NCBI RefSeq assembly: GCF_002042965.1
Contig: NZ_MZNT01000003.1
Coordinates: forward strand, 372,001-436,000
DNA from: Paenibacillus sp. 32352
GTDB lineage: Bacteria > Bacillota > Bacilli > Paenibacillales > NBRC-103111
Direction: 5' to 3'
Length of the DNA stretch: 64,000 nt
Shown: one piece after another, positions 51,367 to 59,090 of the stretch
Layout: every line of letters starts with the position of its first letter
Position numbering within the stretch: the stretch's first letter is position 1
Notes under the pieces: model-generated
Databases searched by the model: none
Told to the model about the DNA's origin: nothing
Seen by the model: the letters and a program-made list of their open reading frames with translations, nothing else
Translations under genes and position numbers: made by a program

Positions 51367-52230
51367 ATGAAACTATTGCGGGATTCCCAGCTGACGCTGC
51401 TTTGGACAGCGCGGATTGATTACTCCAAGGGCAGTCAGGTGGAGACTCATATTCACTCCGATTATGATCAGCTCCTGGTTGTATTGTCCGGCCACGGGAA
51501 AGTAATGATGGGACAGCAAGAATACGATCTGCAGGAAGGACACGCTTATTTATTTATGAAAGGGATTTCACACTCCTTTCGATTTACGGGGCAGAGCGTT
51601 ACGCTGGATTTCAAGTTTCGATTGGCGGATAAGGAAATGACCGACTATTTTTCATCCGTCTTACCGTTCAGCCCATACGACAGCGCCCAGCTGGCAGAGC
51701 TCAAGCAATGGTATAAAATGTCTCTGCTACAAGCCAGAAACCCGGGCCGCTTCCATCCTATCAGCATCGAGGCCGGGTTAAAGGGGACGCTGGTCTCGAT
51801 TTTATCCGGCAAAGGCTCGGTTCAATCGGGTCCCTACACTCAGACCGGGTTCCAAGAATCCAGCGATCCGATCGTTGATTATATGAAGACGCATTTTGCC
51901 GGAAAAATTACGCTCGGGCTGTTGTCGAAGCGGTTCGGCTTTAACCCGAATTATTTGATTAAACGATTTTTTGACAAAACCGGTATGACACCGATCCAAT
52001 ATTTGCAAGAGATCCGCTTGGAGAAAGCGAAGGAATATCTCGAATTTACGGATTTGCCCATATCTGAAGTCGCGGAGAAGGTTGGCTGGACACAAGCTTA
52101 TTTTTCCAAAATAGTCAAGAAGCGTATGGGACAATCCCCGTCTCAATACAGGGACTCTCTATTAAATGCGATCGGCAAGGATATTATTTTGGAAGAGAGC
52201 TTTTCGAATGTGTGGCGCATCGTACCTTAA
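51367..52230 (+). CDS. AraC-family transcriptional regulator
   Basis: 287 residues from ATG 51367 (GGAGGG 6 bp upstream). N-terminal cupin sensor with 'QVETHIHSDYDQLLVVLSG' and 'GHAYLFMKGISHSF'; C-terminal double helix-turn-helix: 'ITLGLLSKRFGFNPNYLIKRF', 'GMTPIQYLQEIRLEKAKEYL', 'ISEVAEKVGWTQAYFSKIVKK'. Such regulators usually activate carbohydrate-use genes when their cupin binds a sugar. It precedes a dehydrogenase and a polysaccharide lyase on the same strand, which are its most likely targets. Confidence 0.9.
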   Translation: MKLLRDSQLTLLWTARIDYSKGSQVETHIHSDYDQLLVVLSGHGKVMMGQQEYDLQEGHAYLFMKGISHSFRFTGQSVTLDFKFRLADKEMTDYFSSVLPFSPYDSAQLAELKQWYKMSLLQARNPGRFHPISIEAGLKGTLVSILSGKGSVQSGPYTQTGFQESSDPIVDYMKTHFAGKITLGLLSKRFGFNPNYLIKRFFDKTGMTPIQYLQEIRLEKAKEYLEFTDLPISEVAEKVGWTQAYFSKIVKKRMGQSPSQYRDSLLNAIGKDIILEESFSNVWRIVP

Positions 52231-52341
52231 GGAAGAACCTGAATAATGGCAACAAACAGATGAAGTTTATCTCTGTTCGCTCCAAAGTCCCATCCGATAT
52301 AATTTGAAGGGATAGAAGAGAGAAGGGGATGAGAGAAGCTT

Positions 52342-53379
52342 ATGGTTAGAAAAATGTCTGTTCCGCCGATGGAACTGGTAGATTATGAAGGGGAAGGGAC
52401 TCAGTTATGTGCTGTGGTGGAGGAAGTCGGCAGCATTACGCTGAAAAGAGCGCTGATTCCGGAGCCGGGAGAAGGGGAAGTTCGCGTTAAGGTCAAATGG
52501 GTCGGCATCTGCGGCAGTGACGTAGAAGTGTTTCGGGGTGCCCGTGAGCCTGAATTTATATCGTATCCAACAAGACTCGGTCATGAAGTGGCCGGCGTCA
52601 TCGATAAAGTAGGTCCTAATTTGATCGGACTTAAGGTCGGGGATCCGGTAGCTCTTCGTTATATTTGGGGGGCATTCGCGGAATATGTGTGCTGTACGCC
52701 GTTTTCCGTCAAGGTATTGCCCGAAGACCTGCCGTTAATTGAAGGGTCTCTAATAGAGGTGCTGCCGGGAGTTATCCATGCCGCAGAGCTGGGAGAGATC
52801 TCTCCTCATAAAAATGTGCTTATCACTGGACAAGGTGTGAGCGGCCTGGTTATGACCCAAGTCGTCAGTCTGTTCAGTCCCCGCAATCTCGTAGTGACGG
52901 ATTTATTCGACGAGAAGCTGGCGCTGGCTCGCAAATATGGAGCAACCCACACTTACAAAATGCCTTCGGCTGACGCTAATACGATGGATATCGTGGGCAA
53001 GGATTTTCCCGATGGCTTCGACGTCGTCATTCCATGCTTGCTGGAGGGCGATGGTATGGTAGACGCCATCAACGCTGCCTCGCAAAATGGCCGTATTGTT
53101 ATGTACGGATGCATCGGAACCTGTCACAAGCCGGTCGATTTCTTCAAAATTCATAAGAAGCGCCTGGATATTTTCTCTACGGAACCGAAACGGGATATCG
53201 ATAACCGGCGGTATTTTGACCAGGGACTACGACTTGTCCTTGACGGACTGGTAAATACCGAGGAAATGATCACGCATGTCGTCAAGCTGGACCAAGTCGC
53301 TGAGGCGTTCAAGCTGAGAAACGAGCATAAGGGCAATACGATTCATGTGATGATCGATTGTGAGATGAAGACCAATTAA
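52342..53379 (+). CDS. Medium-chain alcohol/polyol dehydrogenase, zinc-dependent
   Basis: 345 residues. MDR fold: catalytic-zinc Cys in 'WVGICGSDVEVF' and His-Glu in 'RLGHEVAGVIDKVG', Rossmann motif 'VLITGQGVSGLVMTQVV' with acidic 'VVTDLF'. The four-Cys structural-zinc lobe of typical threonine/sorbitol dehydrogenases is missing: 'GDPVALRYIWGAFAEYVCC' runs straight on, which shortens the loop. It probably oxidises or reduces a sugar or uronate-derived alcohol. It lies 27 bp before a polysaccharide lyase, suggesting a joint role in breakdown of an acidic polymer. Confidence 0.87.
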   Translation: MVRKMSVPPMELVDYEGEGTQLCAVVEEVGSITLKRALIPEPGEGEVRVKVKWVGICGSDVEVFRGAREPEFISYPTRLGHEVAGVIDKVGPNLIGLKVGDPVALRYIWGAFAEYVCCTPFSVKVLPEDLPLIEGSLIEVLPGVIHAAELGEISPHKNVLITGQGVSGLVMTQVVSLFSPRNLVVTDLFDEKLALARKYGATHTYKMPSADANTMDIVGKDFPDGFDVVIPCLLEGDGMVDAINAASQNGRIVMYGCIGTCHKPVDFFKIHKKRLDIFSTEPKRDIDNRRYFDQGLRLVLDGLVNTEEMITHVVKLDQVAEAFKLRNEHKGNTIHVMIDCEMKTN

Positions 53380-53405
53380 GCATTACCTAAAGGAGCAGAT
53401 GATAG

Positions 53406-54530
53406 ATGAGCAATCCAATGATTTCCGGCGGCTTGAGGGACACTCATGCATTATTCGATAAAGAGTGGATTCTACATCATGCGGAAGCGTCTCTTCAAGC
53501 GGCAACGATACATATTACAGACAGCATAGCCAGGATGAGCGAGGGCGGTATTCACGATTTTTACTCTAATGGAGATTACTGGTGGCCGAATCCGGATACG
53601 GCGGACGGACTTCCTTACATACGCCGGGATGGCGAGAGCAATCCGAACAATTTTGACAGCCATCGTCTTGGACTAAGAAGCATGAGAACGCATACGGCAA
53701 ATCTGGCTGCGGCCTATGCTCTGACCGGTAATGAAGCTTTTGCCGAAAAAGCGGTTCAATTCGTAAAGGAGTTTTTTCTGGACGAGGCTACGCTAATGAA
53801 TCCTCATTTGCTCTACGCGCAGGCCATTCCGGGCATTTGTGCGGGCCGCGGCATCGGCATCATCGATACCTTGCATTTGATCGATATTCCGTTTGCCGTA
53901 GAAGCGCTAAAAGGGTCGCAGGCAATGACGGAGGAGATTTACCGGGGGTTAAAGCAGTGGTTCAGCGATTATTTGCAATGGATGAGCACGCATCCTAACG
54001 GAATCGAAGAAATGAATGCAGACAACAACCATTCCGTATGCTGGTTCGTGCAGGCAGCGGCATTCGCGTGGTTTACCGGAAATGAGGAAATGCTTGCCTT
54101 TTGCCGACAGCGGTATAAAGAGAAGCTGCTTCCCGAGCAAATGGCGGAGGACGGAAGCTTCCCGCGCGAATTGGCGAGAACAAAGCCGTACGGGTATGCG
54201 ATATTTGTTCTGGACAATATGGTGACGCTGTGCCATATTTTATCGACGCCCGAGGATAACTTGTGGAGCTTCGAGCTGCAGGATGGCCGCGGTATCCGGA
54301 AAGGCTTATCGTATTTATTCCCTTATCTGCAGGACAAGAGCCGTTGGCCGTATGCTCCGGATGTGGAGCATTTTGAAGGCTGGCCGGCTAAAGTATCCTC
54401 CCTGTTATTTGCCGGGCTTGCACTCGGGGAGGAAGACTATATCCAGCTGTGGAAGGAGCTAGACCCGGATCCCACCGATACGGAGGTACGCCGCAATATC
54501 GCGGTTCGCCAGCCGATCCTATGGTTATGA
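53406..54530 (+). CDS. Alginate-lyase-family polysaccharide lyase
   Basis: 374 residues without a signal peptide, so predicted cytoplasmic. An (alpha/alpha)-toroid lyase of the alginate_lyase type: 'FYSNGDYWWPNPDTADGLPY' opening, 'LGLRSMRTHTANLAAAYALTG', the catalytic Asn-His region 'ADNNHSVCWF' and Tyr in 'TKPYGYAIF'. Family members cleave uronic-acid polymers by beta-elimination; this lineage acts on short oligomers inside cells. Operon with the dehydrogenase upstream, under the AraC regulator. Substrate (alginate, rhamnogalacturonan or heparin-like) not determinable. Confidence 0.82.
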   Translation: MSNPMISGGLRDTHALFDKEWILHHAEASLQAATIHITDSIARMSEGGIHDFYSNGDYWWPNPDTADGLPYIRRDGESNPNNFDSHRLGLRSMRTHTANLAAAYALTGNEAFAEKAVQFVKEFFLDEATLMNPHLLYAQAIPGICAGRGIGIIDTLHLIDIPFAVEALKGSQAMTEEIYRGLKQWFSDYLQWMSTHPNGIEEMNADNNHSVCWFVQAAAFAWFTGNEEMLAFCRQRYKEKLLPEQMAEDGSFPRELARTKPYGYAIFVLDNMVTLCHILSTPEDNLWSFELQDGRGIRKGLSYLFPYLQDKSRWPYAPDVEHFEGWPAKVSSLLFAGLALGEEDYIQLWKELDPDPTDTEVRRNIAVRQPILWL

Positions 54531-54544
54531 GGCAAAGGAAATCC

Positions 54545-54588
54545 AAACAGGAAGTGTCTGTGTCCAAACAGGCGCTTCCTGTTTTTTT
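54545..54588 (+). terminator. Rho-independent terminator
   Basis: Stem AAACAGGAAG/CTTCCTGTTT with T-rich tail, 14 bp after the lyase stop. Confidence 0.82.
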
Positions 54589-54664
54589 CTCTTGTCCGGG
54601 AGCGGGTAAGCTTGGTACTATAGAAATTTCCCCCTGTGCAAAGCCCATTTTTTTCAGCTACTGC

Positions 54665-54692
54665 ACCAATAGATAGAGCCATTCATAAACTA
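54665..54692 (+). promoter_or_regulatory. Candidate sigma-K promoter for gerE
   Basis: CACC (AC at 54665-54666) and CATAAACTA (54684-54692) are separated by 17 bp, an excellent fit to mACm-N17-CATAnnnTA. B. subtilis gerE is known to be transcribed by sigma-K, so the match is expected. Confidence 0.7.
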
Positions 54693-54753
54693 ACTTTGAC
54701 TGTATCCCTACACCTTGTAATGATACAAAAACCCGAGCAAGGAGGGGTGACAT

Positions 54754-54978
54754 TTGAAGGGCAGCGACCACAAAAGTAAATTTTTGCTAACCAATCGTGA
54801 ACGCGAAGTTTTCGAACTGTTAGTGCAGGACAAAACTACCAAGGATATAGCACAACAGCTGTTTATCAGCGAGAAAACGGTGCGTAACCATATCTCTAAC
54901 GTCATGCAAAAACTGAATGTAAAAGGTCGTTCACAAGCAGTTGTCGAGCTGATCAAGCTTGGGGAGTTAACCATCTGA
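54754..54978 (+). CDS. gerE: Spore germination/late mother-cell transcription factor GerE
   Basis: 74 residues, exactly the length of B. subtilis GerE; TTG start with GGAGGGGTG 5 bp upstream. A free-standing LuxR-type DNA-binding domain: 'LTNREREVFELLVQDKTTKDIAQQL', recognition helix 'SEKTVRNHISNVMQKL', and 'GRSQAVVELIKLGEL', very close to my memory of GerE. It is the last transcription factor of the mother-cell line, acting with sigma-K to switch coat, cge and sps genes. Its presence 17 kb from CgeB-like and sps-like genes gives a ready regulator for the glycan island. Confidence 0.95.
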   Translation: MKGSDHKSKFLLTNREREVFELLVQDKTTKDIAQQLFISEKTVRNHISNVMQKLNVKGRSQAVVELIKLGELTI

Positions 54979-55238
54979 TCAGTCAGGCAATCCCGCTTTG
55001 CACAGTCTAGTCCTACTTAGCCTTCTTAAGCGCTTTTCCCTCGGAAGATGCGCGGGGAGGCTCTTTGGTTTGTTTATATATGATATTAGTTTTTTAGGGC
55101 ACAAGAAAAACGCAGTAGTTTTTTTACTGCTATCCAGTAGTAATATAGCTCGGTTTTGTAATTCGTCACGGAAAGGAATAGGGTTCCAAGATTGAGCATC
55201 TCAACGCACATTGTCCCTGATAGAGACAATAAAACCAA
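54754..55238. repeat. Duplicated segment, copy A (intact gerE and downstream DNA)
   Basis: gerE and ~260 bp of downstream sequence recur at 56067-56522. The two copies align from the gerE start through the CGCAGTAGTTTTTTTACTGC hairpin to 'CATCTCAACGCACATTGTCCCT', with roughly one base in ten changed in the downstream part. Confidence 0.85.
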
Positions 55239-55349
55239 GGCGTGGTTCAAAAAAATAGACTTAGTTTCAGGCGATACGCCGATCAGGTCAGATGCTTGCA
55301 CTTATCATGTGATCATACAACTTATTGAGTATTGAAGGACATGGGAGGG

Positions 55350-55505
55350 CTATTTTCGGTTCTTAAGCGACGTAAAGAACGCTGCTGAAAAAAAGAAAAC
55401 TGTAAGCATCCAGCCTATTGTTGGAGCCCACTGCCAGAGTTCTTTTCCAGCAAGGCTAAATGCTAAACATGCAACACCAAACATGCCAAGCACAGTCGGT
55501 TTCAT
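55350..55505 (-). CDS. 51-residue membrane protein
   Basis: ATG at 55505 with AAGGGTGA 8 bp upstream encodes 51 residues: 'MKPTVLGMFGVACLAFSLAG', a polar 'KELWQWAP' turn, and a second hydrophobic stretch 'IGWMLTVFFFSAAFF' ending 'TSLKNRK'. Two short TM helices with a positively charged C-terminus. Too short for standard gene finders at a 60-residue cutoff. Good ribosome site, complete frame and two-helix hydropathy make it credible; no family recognised. It lies between the two gerE copies. Confidence 0.65.
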   Translation of the reverse strand: MKPTVLGMFGVACLAFSLAGKELWQWAPTIGWMLTVFFFSAAFFTSLKNRK

Positions 55506-55651
55506 ACAAATATCACCCTTAAAATAATTTATATAATTTCTGACGCTTAAAAAGTGAAAAGGTTACAGACGAATGAAAAATCATTGAATAATGAAGGGAG
55601 TAAGAAAACCCCATGGAAGATCTAACCCAGTAGAGTACAAGTCCCCAAACC

Positions 55652-55897
55652 CTAAATTAGACCCGTCGGTCCCGCTGGTCCAACAGGTCCCGGATCTCCT
55701 TGAGGTCCCATAAGCCCCGTATGACCGGTCATGCCAGTTAAGCCCTGATCCCCCACAAGTATCACTCTCCATTTATCATCTTGTATTATTTTATGTCTAT
55801 CAACTTGGACAAGTAATGGATACTTGTCAGGGAGTAAAAGACTAATTGTGGGGGGGCAAATTTGAATATTTATTAGTGATATAACATCAGCGAATTT
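55652..55897 (-). pseudogene. Collagen-like protein remnant
   Basis: Read on the minus strand, an open frame without any usable start codon gives 'PPTISLLLPDKYPLLVQVDR' type sequence, then 'KWRVILVGDQG' and then ten uninterrupted G-x-y triplets ('GLTGMTGHTGLMGPQGDPG' onward) before a TAG. G-x-y tracts mark collagen-like proteins, which in spore formers are often exosporium filaments. The frame is closed upstream by TAA at 55898-55900 and passes a run of seven C. I read this as a 5'- and 3'-truncated relic; a non-AUG start cannot be excluded. Confidence 0.6.
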
Positions 55898-55901
55898 TTA
55901 A

Positions 55902-56024
55902 AAACTTGATATCGGTTCAGATTATTCGGCCAATGATGTCGCAGATTTTATAAATCGATACGATAACCATGTCATTGGTTTAAATGCAAAATCCATAAAA
56001 ATGAAGGGGTTTAGGTTTTTTTGA
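55902..56024 (+). pseudogene. Short ORF remnant, possibly HPr-like
   Basis: Forty codons open between a TAA and a TGA, with no start codon: '...DYSANDVADFINRYDNHV' then 'IGLNAKSIKMKGF'. The 'ADFINRY...KSI' spacing vaguely recalls the C-terminal half of HPr-family proteins ('A...F...NLKSIMG'). This is a weak resemblance in decayed DNA. Confidence 0.25.
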
Positions 56025-56066
56025 AGTAATTATAGGTTAAACGAGTGAAATGGTTATTTTACACTT

Positions 56067-56257
56067 GAAGGGCAGCAACGCGAAGTTTTCGAGCTGTTAG
56101 TGCAGGACAAAACTACCAAGGATATAGCACAACAGTTGTTTATAAGCGAGAGAAAACGGTGCGTAACCATATCTCTAACGTCATGCAAAAACTGAATGTA
56201 AAAGGTCGTTCACAAGCAGTTGTCGAGCTGATCAAGCTTGGGGAGTTAACCATCTGA
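56067..56257 (+). pseudogene. Broken duplicate of gerE
   Basis: Aligns with gerE from 54754 but lacks 34 bp after TTGAAGGGCAGC (losing the first helix lead-in) and has a 2-bp insertion in 'GCGAGAGAAAACGG' where gerE has GCGAGAAAACGG. Net change of -32 bp leaves the HTH out of frame with any start. The remaining sequence is nearly identical to gerE up to the shared stop, so the duplication is fairly recent. It lacks the sigma-K promoter of copy A. Confidence 0.88.
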
Positions 56258-56522
56258 TCAGTCAGGCAATCCCGCTTTGCACAGTCTAGTCCTACTTAGC
56301 CTTCTTAAGCGCTTTTCCCTCGGAAGATGCGCGGGGAGGCTCTTTGGTTTGTTTACATATTAAGTGACATTAATTTTTCGGGCACCAGAAAAAACGCAGT
56401 AGTTTTTTTACTGCTATCCAGTAGTAAAATAGCTCGTTCTTGTAATTTGTCACGGATAGCAATAGGGTTCCAAGATTGATCATCTCAACGCACATTGTCC
56501 CTAATAAGGATAGAAGAACCAT
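56067..56522. repeat. Duplicated segment, copy B
   Basis: Second copy of the gerE-downstream segment; see copy A at 54754-55238. The similarity ends near 56522, inside the minus-strand ORF 56370-56675. Confidence 0.85.
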
Positions 56523-56675
56523 GGCTTCTCCAATAGCGTTTAAGACTTGGTGGCAATGGTTAGCCAGAGGAAAGCTGGAATAGGTCGGCTTGTCATTATC
56601 GACTGTGCCGGAAACGGCCATGCCTGACAAAGTCAAAGTTGAGTGCATGGTGAACAGTACCAAATTTGCAATCAT
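56370..56675 (-). CDS. Hypothetical 101-residue protein overlapping duplicated segment
   Basis: ATG at 56675 with a good GGAGGG 5 bp upstream. 'MIANLVLFTMHSTLTLSGMA' is hydrophobic, 'VDNDKPTYSSFPLANHCHQVLNAIGEAMVLLSL' follows, and the last ~45 residues lie in the duplicated DNA. Copy A has the corresponding C-terminal frame (55086-55301) but no matching N-terminus or ribosome site. Either the full gene was here and copy A carries its tail, or the duplication fused the tail on. No family recognised; status uncertain. Confidence 0.4.
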   Translation of the reverse strand: MIANLVLFTMHSTLTLSGMAVSGTVDNDKPTYSSFPLANHCHQVLNAIGEAMVLLSLLGTMCVEMINLGTLLLSVTNYKNELFYYWIAVKKLLRFFWCPKN

Positions 56676-56809
56676 GAAATCCCTCCAAGCTATAGCGTAT
56701 AGTTGGTTATTACGCTTTCAGGAAGAAAAAGTTTCCATATATAATAAAGAGATGAAACCACTTTATCTATCCCATTGAGAATGTATATTGTTGAAAGGGT
56801 GTATTGTAA

Positions 56810-57127
56810 GTGAAAATCATAGAAATAACGAAATCAGGCATTTCATACCTAGATGATTTATCAATGGAGAAATGGATCGACTTTGTAGAGTGCAACGTGA
56901 ATTGGATCAAGTACCAGATAAGGACGGAGAAACTTAATGAAGAGCAGGCGATGAAATTACGAGGGAAAGATCATACGGTTGGACGGAGGGATATTTGTGC
57001 ATCACCACCATACATACAGCTTTTTACCAAACCCTTTACAAAATTTGAATTTGATTCGGAAGAAGCCTTCTCGGAAGTAAGAAATAAAATAGCTGAGCTG
57101 GGTTGGTCAACTCTCGACATGAGTTAA
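56810..57127 (+). CDS. Hypothetical 105-residue protein
   Basis: GTG start with AAAGGGTG 8 bp upstream. Soluble, mixed alpha/beta: 'ISYLDDLSMEKWIDFVECNVNWIKYQI', 'NEEQAMKLRGKDHTVGRRDI', 'FTKPFTKFEFDSEEAFSEVRNKIAELGW'. No signal peptide or membrane segment. I do not recognise the family. It stands alone after the duplicated zone; a terminator for the convergent small gene lies just beyond its stop. Confidence 0.6.
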   Translation: MKIIEITKSGISYLDDLSMEKWIDFVECNVNWIKYQIRTEKLNEEQAMKLRGKDHTVGRRDICASPPYIQLFTKPFTKFEFDSEEAFSEVRNKIAELGWSTLDMS

Positions 57128-57142
57128 GCTGTAAATAAACAT

Positions 57143-57163
57143 AAAAAGAGGACGCTAGTCCTC
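57143..57163 (-). terminator. Terminator for small acidic gene
   Basis: On the minus strand GAGGAC-TAGC-GTCCTC followed by T5; the loop holds the stop codon of the gene at 57155-57301. Confidence 0.65.
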
Positions 57164-57301
57164 CGGTGTACGATCCAGGAAGAGACGGGTGACGGATGTA
57201 GAATCACCATGCTTCACTTCCTCCTCACTGGCCTTTTCTTCCAGACTGTCATGAGTATTCATGCCGGGAGCAATATTCGGCTCCTCGTGTTGTTCCTTCA
57301 T
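57155..57301 (-). CDS. 48-residue acidic protein
   Basis: ATG at 57301 with GAGGTG 8 bp upstream encodes 48 residues, rich in Glu and Asp: 'MKEQHEEPNIAPGMNTHDSL', 'EEKASEEEVKHGDS', 'TSVTRLFLDRTPED'. Below the usual length cutoff, but with its own ribosome site and terminator. No transmembrane segment, probably unstructured, which is common among small acid spore or stress proteins; it is not a recognisable alpha/beta SASP. Function unknown. Confidence 0.6.
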   Translation of the reverse strand: MKEQHEEPNIAPGMNTHDSLEEKASEEEVKHGDSTSVTRLFLDRTPED

Positions 57302-57563
57302 TCTGATTCACCTCGCTTTATGGTTATCATTGGCAAGGAAGGGGCAAGACATACATGACTGCTGAGTATGAAGCACAGCCTCAACGTTAGGGACCGGAGT
57401 GAATCGGCATGCAGCTCGAACGCCCATGACAGAGCATACAGATTTAAGCATGTAGATCTATTGTCCTGTAAATCAGCCTACATTATTATAGTAGTGGGAC
57501 TATTTGCCATAAGTTGTCGAGCGAAGGTCATGTCCTTATATTACATAAATAGGAGTGGGATCA

Positions 57564-58244
57564 TTGAAAAAGCTGATTGTTGTGTCGCTTACAAGTGCGT
57601 CTTTGCTGGTTGGCCTGGGGACAGGGGTTTTTGCCGGAAGTAATCTGAAGGAAATTCAGGCATACTTGAACGGGGATTTGAAAGTCCGGGTAAATGGCAC
57701 CGTAGCCCAGCTCAATGACGAGCAAGGACTTGCTATAGAGCCTATCACGTATAATGGAAGCACGTATTTGCCGGTTCGCGGCGTAGCCAATGCATTGAAG
57801 GTGGCGGTTGATTATGACGCTGCCAATAACGAAGTTATTTTGGGCGAGAAGGTTAACGGCACACCATTGAATGCGGAAAAATTCGATGATGTACGCTACT
57901 CCAAGGAACCTGGCCAGACGACGTATAAAGGCAAAAATTATCAGGAAGTATCGTATCAGCACAGCGATAACGAACCGTTGGCTCCTTCACTTTTCGTTAC
58001 CCCGGATAAAAAATATCAGAAGCTCTATTTGAAGCTGGCTGCTATAGATAAGGATATCACCGAAATCTAGATCAAGGATCTTGATAGCAATGCGCTTTTG
58101 AAAAAAGTCGATACGGTATCGGTCAATGACGGACTTAAGGAAATTGAAGCCGACATCGGCGGCGTCAAGACGGTTGTTATTAGCTTCCACCTCAAATCGG
58201 GCGGCGGCTACATGGTACCATTGATAGATTCGTATTACAAATAA
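57564..58244 (+). pseudogene. Copper-amine-oxidase-like stalk-domain protein interrupted by TAG
   Basis: TTG start (AGGAGTGGG 6 bp upstream), signal peptide 'LIVVSLTSASLLVGLGTGVFA', then the PF07833-type domain found on many Firmicute surface proteins: 'DLKVRVNGTVAQLNDE', 'PITYNGSTYLPVRGVANAL', 'VAVDYDAANNEVIL'. At 58068-58070 an in-frame TAG stops the protein after 168 residues, but the same frame then runs cleanly for 57 more codons to TAA at 58242 ('IKDLDSNALLKKVDTVSVND ...'), reading as the natural C-terminus. A single base change (for example CAG to TAG) would explain it. Either a recent nonsense mutation or a true short form. Confidence 0.8.
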
Positions 58245-58272
58245 TAAGCTTGAATCGTCTCATGCTTCTTCC

Positions 58273-58320
58273 GTCCTCTAAGCTGATCCTGGAAAACAGG
58301 AAGCGCCCGGAGGACTTTTT
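58273..58320 (+). terminator. Rho-independent terminator
   Basis: Outer stem GTCCTC/GAGGAC with an inner CCTG/CAGG hairpin and T5 tail, after the interrupted gene. Confidence 0.65.
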
Positions 58321-58385
58321 CGTTTGCTGCGTAATTGTGCACAATAGGGTAAAATGACTGTAAGTAACAGTGAGGAGTGGACGAC

Positions 58386-58841
58386 ATGCCTGTCATCGAA
58401 ATGTCTTTATTCATTCAGGCTCCGATTCAACGCTGCTTTGACCTGTCCAGAAGCATCGACATCCATATGGAGTCAACGTCCAGGACGCAGGAAAGAGCGA
58501 TAGCAGGCAGGACAAGCGGGCTGATTGAGCTGAATGAAACCGTCACGTGGGAAGCTGTTCACCTTGGAGTGAGACAAAGGCTGTCAGTACGCATCACGGA
58601 AATGGAGGCGCCGCATCGCTTCGTCGATGAGATGGTGAGCGGGGCGTTTCAGCGGTTTACTCATGTCCATGAATTTATTCCTCATGAGAATGGAATCTTA
58701 ATGAAGGACCGGTTTGATTATACTTCGCCTTTAGGCCCACTCGGCCGATTAGCTGACAGGTTATTTCTTAAAAGCTACATGACCCGCTTTCTCCGCGAGC
58801 GCAATGAATATATCAAAGCAGTCGCCGAACGGCAAGAATGA
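58386..58841 (+). CDS. SRPBCC-fold (START/Bet v1-like) protein
   Basis: 151 residues from ATG 58386, which has GAGGAG 8 bp upstream; the GTG at 58377 overlaps that site. Sequence pattern 'SLFIQAPIQRCFDLSRSID', 'GETVTWEAVHLGVRQRLSV'-like strand, 'RFVDEMVSGAFQRFTHVHEFIPHENG' and 'DRFDYTSPLGPLGRLADRLFLKSYM' is typical of single-domain SRPBCC proteins often annotated as cell-division inhibitors or polyketide cyclases. These bind hydrophobic ligands in a deep cavity. No neighbour hints at the ligand. Monocistronic, closed by a strong terminator. Confidence 0.82.
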   Translation: MPVIEMSLFIQAPIQRCFDLSRSIDIHMESTSRTQERAIAGRTSGLIELNETVTWEAVHLGVRQRLSVRITEMEAPHRFVDEMVSGAFQRFTHVHEFIPHENGILMKDRFDYTSPLGPLGRLADRLFLKSYMTRFLRERNEYIKAVAERQE

Positions 58842-58925
58842 GGCTTGGAATCTCCAGTCATAGCTTATTCAAACTGTCTGGTTTCATTTTGTAGGGGTAC
58901 TGCAACCCATCGTATCCATTCACTG

Positions 58926-58985
58926 AAAAAGACCTTCACTATCGTATTTTCTAATAAAAGAAAAGCGATGGTGAAGGTCTTTTTT
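58926..58985 (+). terminator. Strong rho-independent terminator
   Basis: A 19-bp stem (AAAAAGACCTTCAC then ATCG, one G-T pair) with a 21-nt A/T loop and T6 tail. Confidence 0.88.
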
Positions 58986-59090
58986 GATGCATATAATCAA
59001 AATGTATCACTAAAATAAAAATGATTAATTTTACTTATTTTAGCTTCGGGAATACAATAGTTCCAAGATGATCCGAAAGGTTGTGATTAA

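Noticed and set aside
55086..55301. 71-codon minus-strand frame partly conserved in both gerE-duplication copies
   Set aside because: GTG start without ribosome site and amino-acid changes that are not mainly conservative; I treat the similarity as due to the DNA duplication. The copy-B frame is kept only as a low-confidence gene because it has a good ribosome site.
54979..57563. Possible insertion sequence causing the gerE duplication
   Set aside because: No transposase frame and no terminal inverted repeats with target-site duplications were visible.
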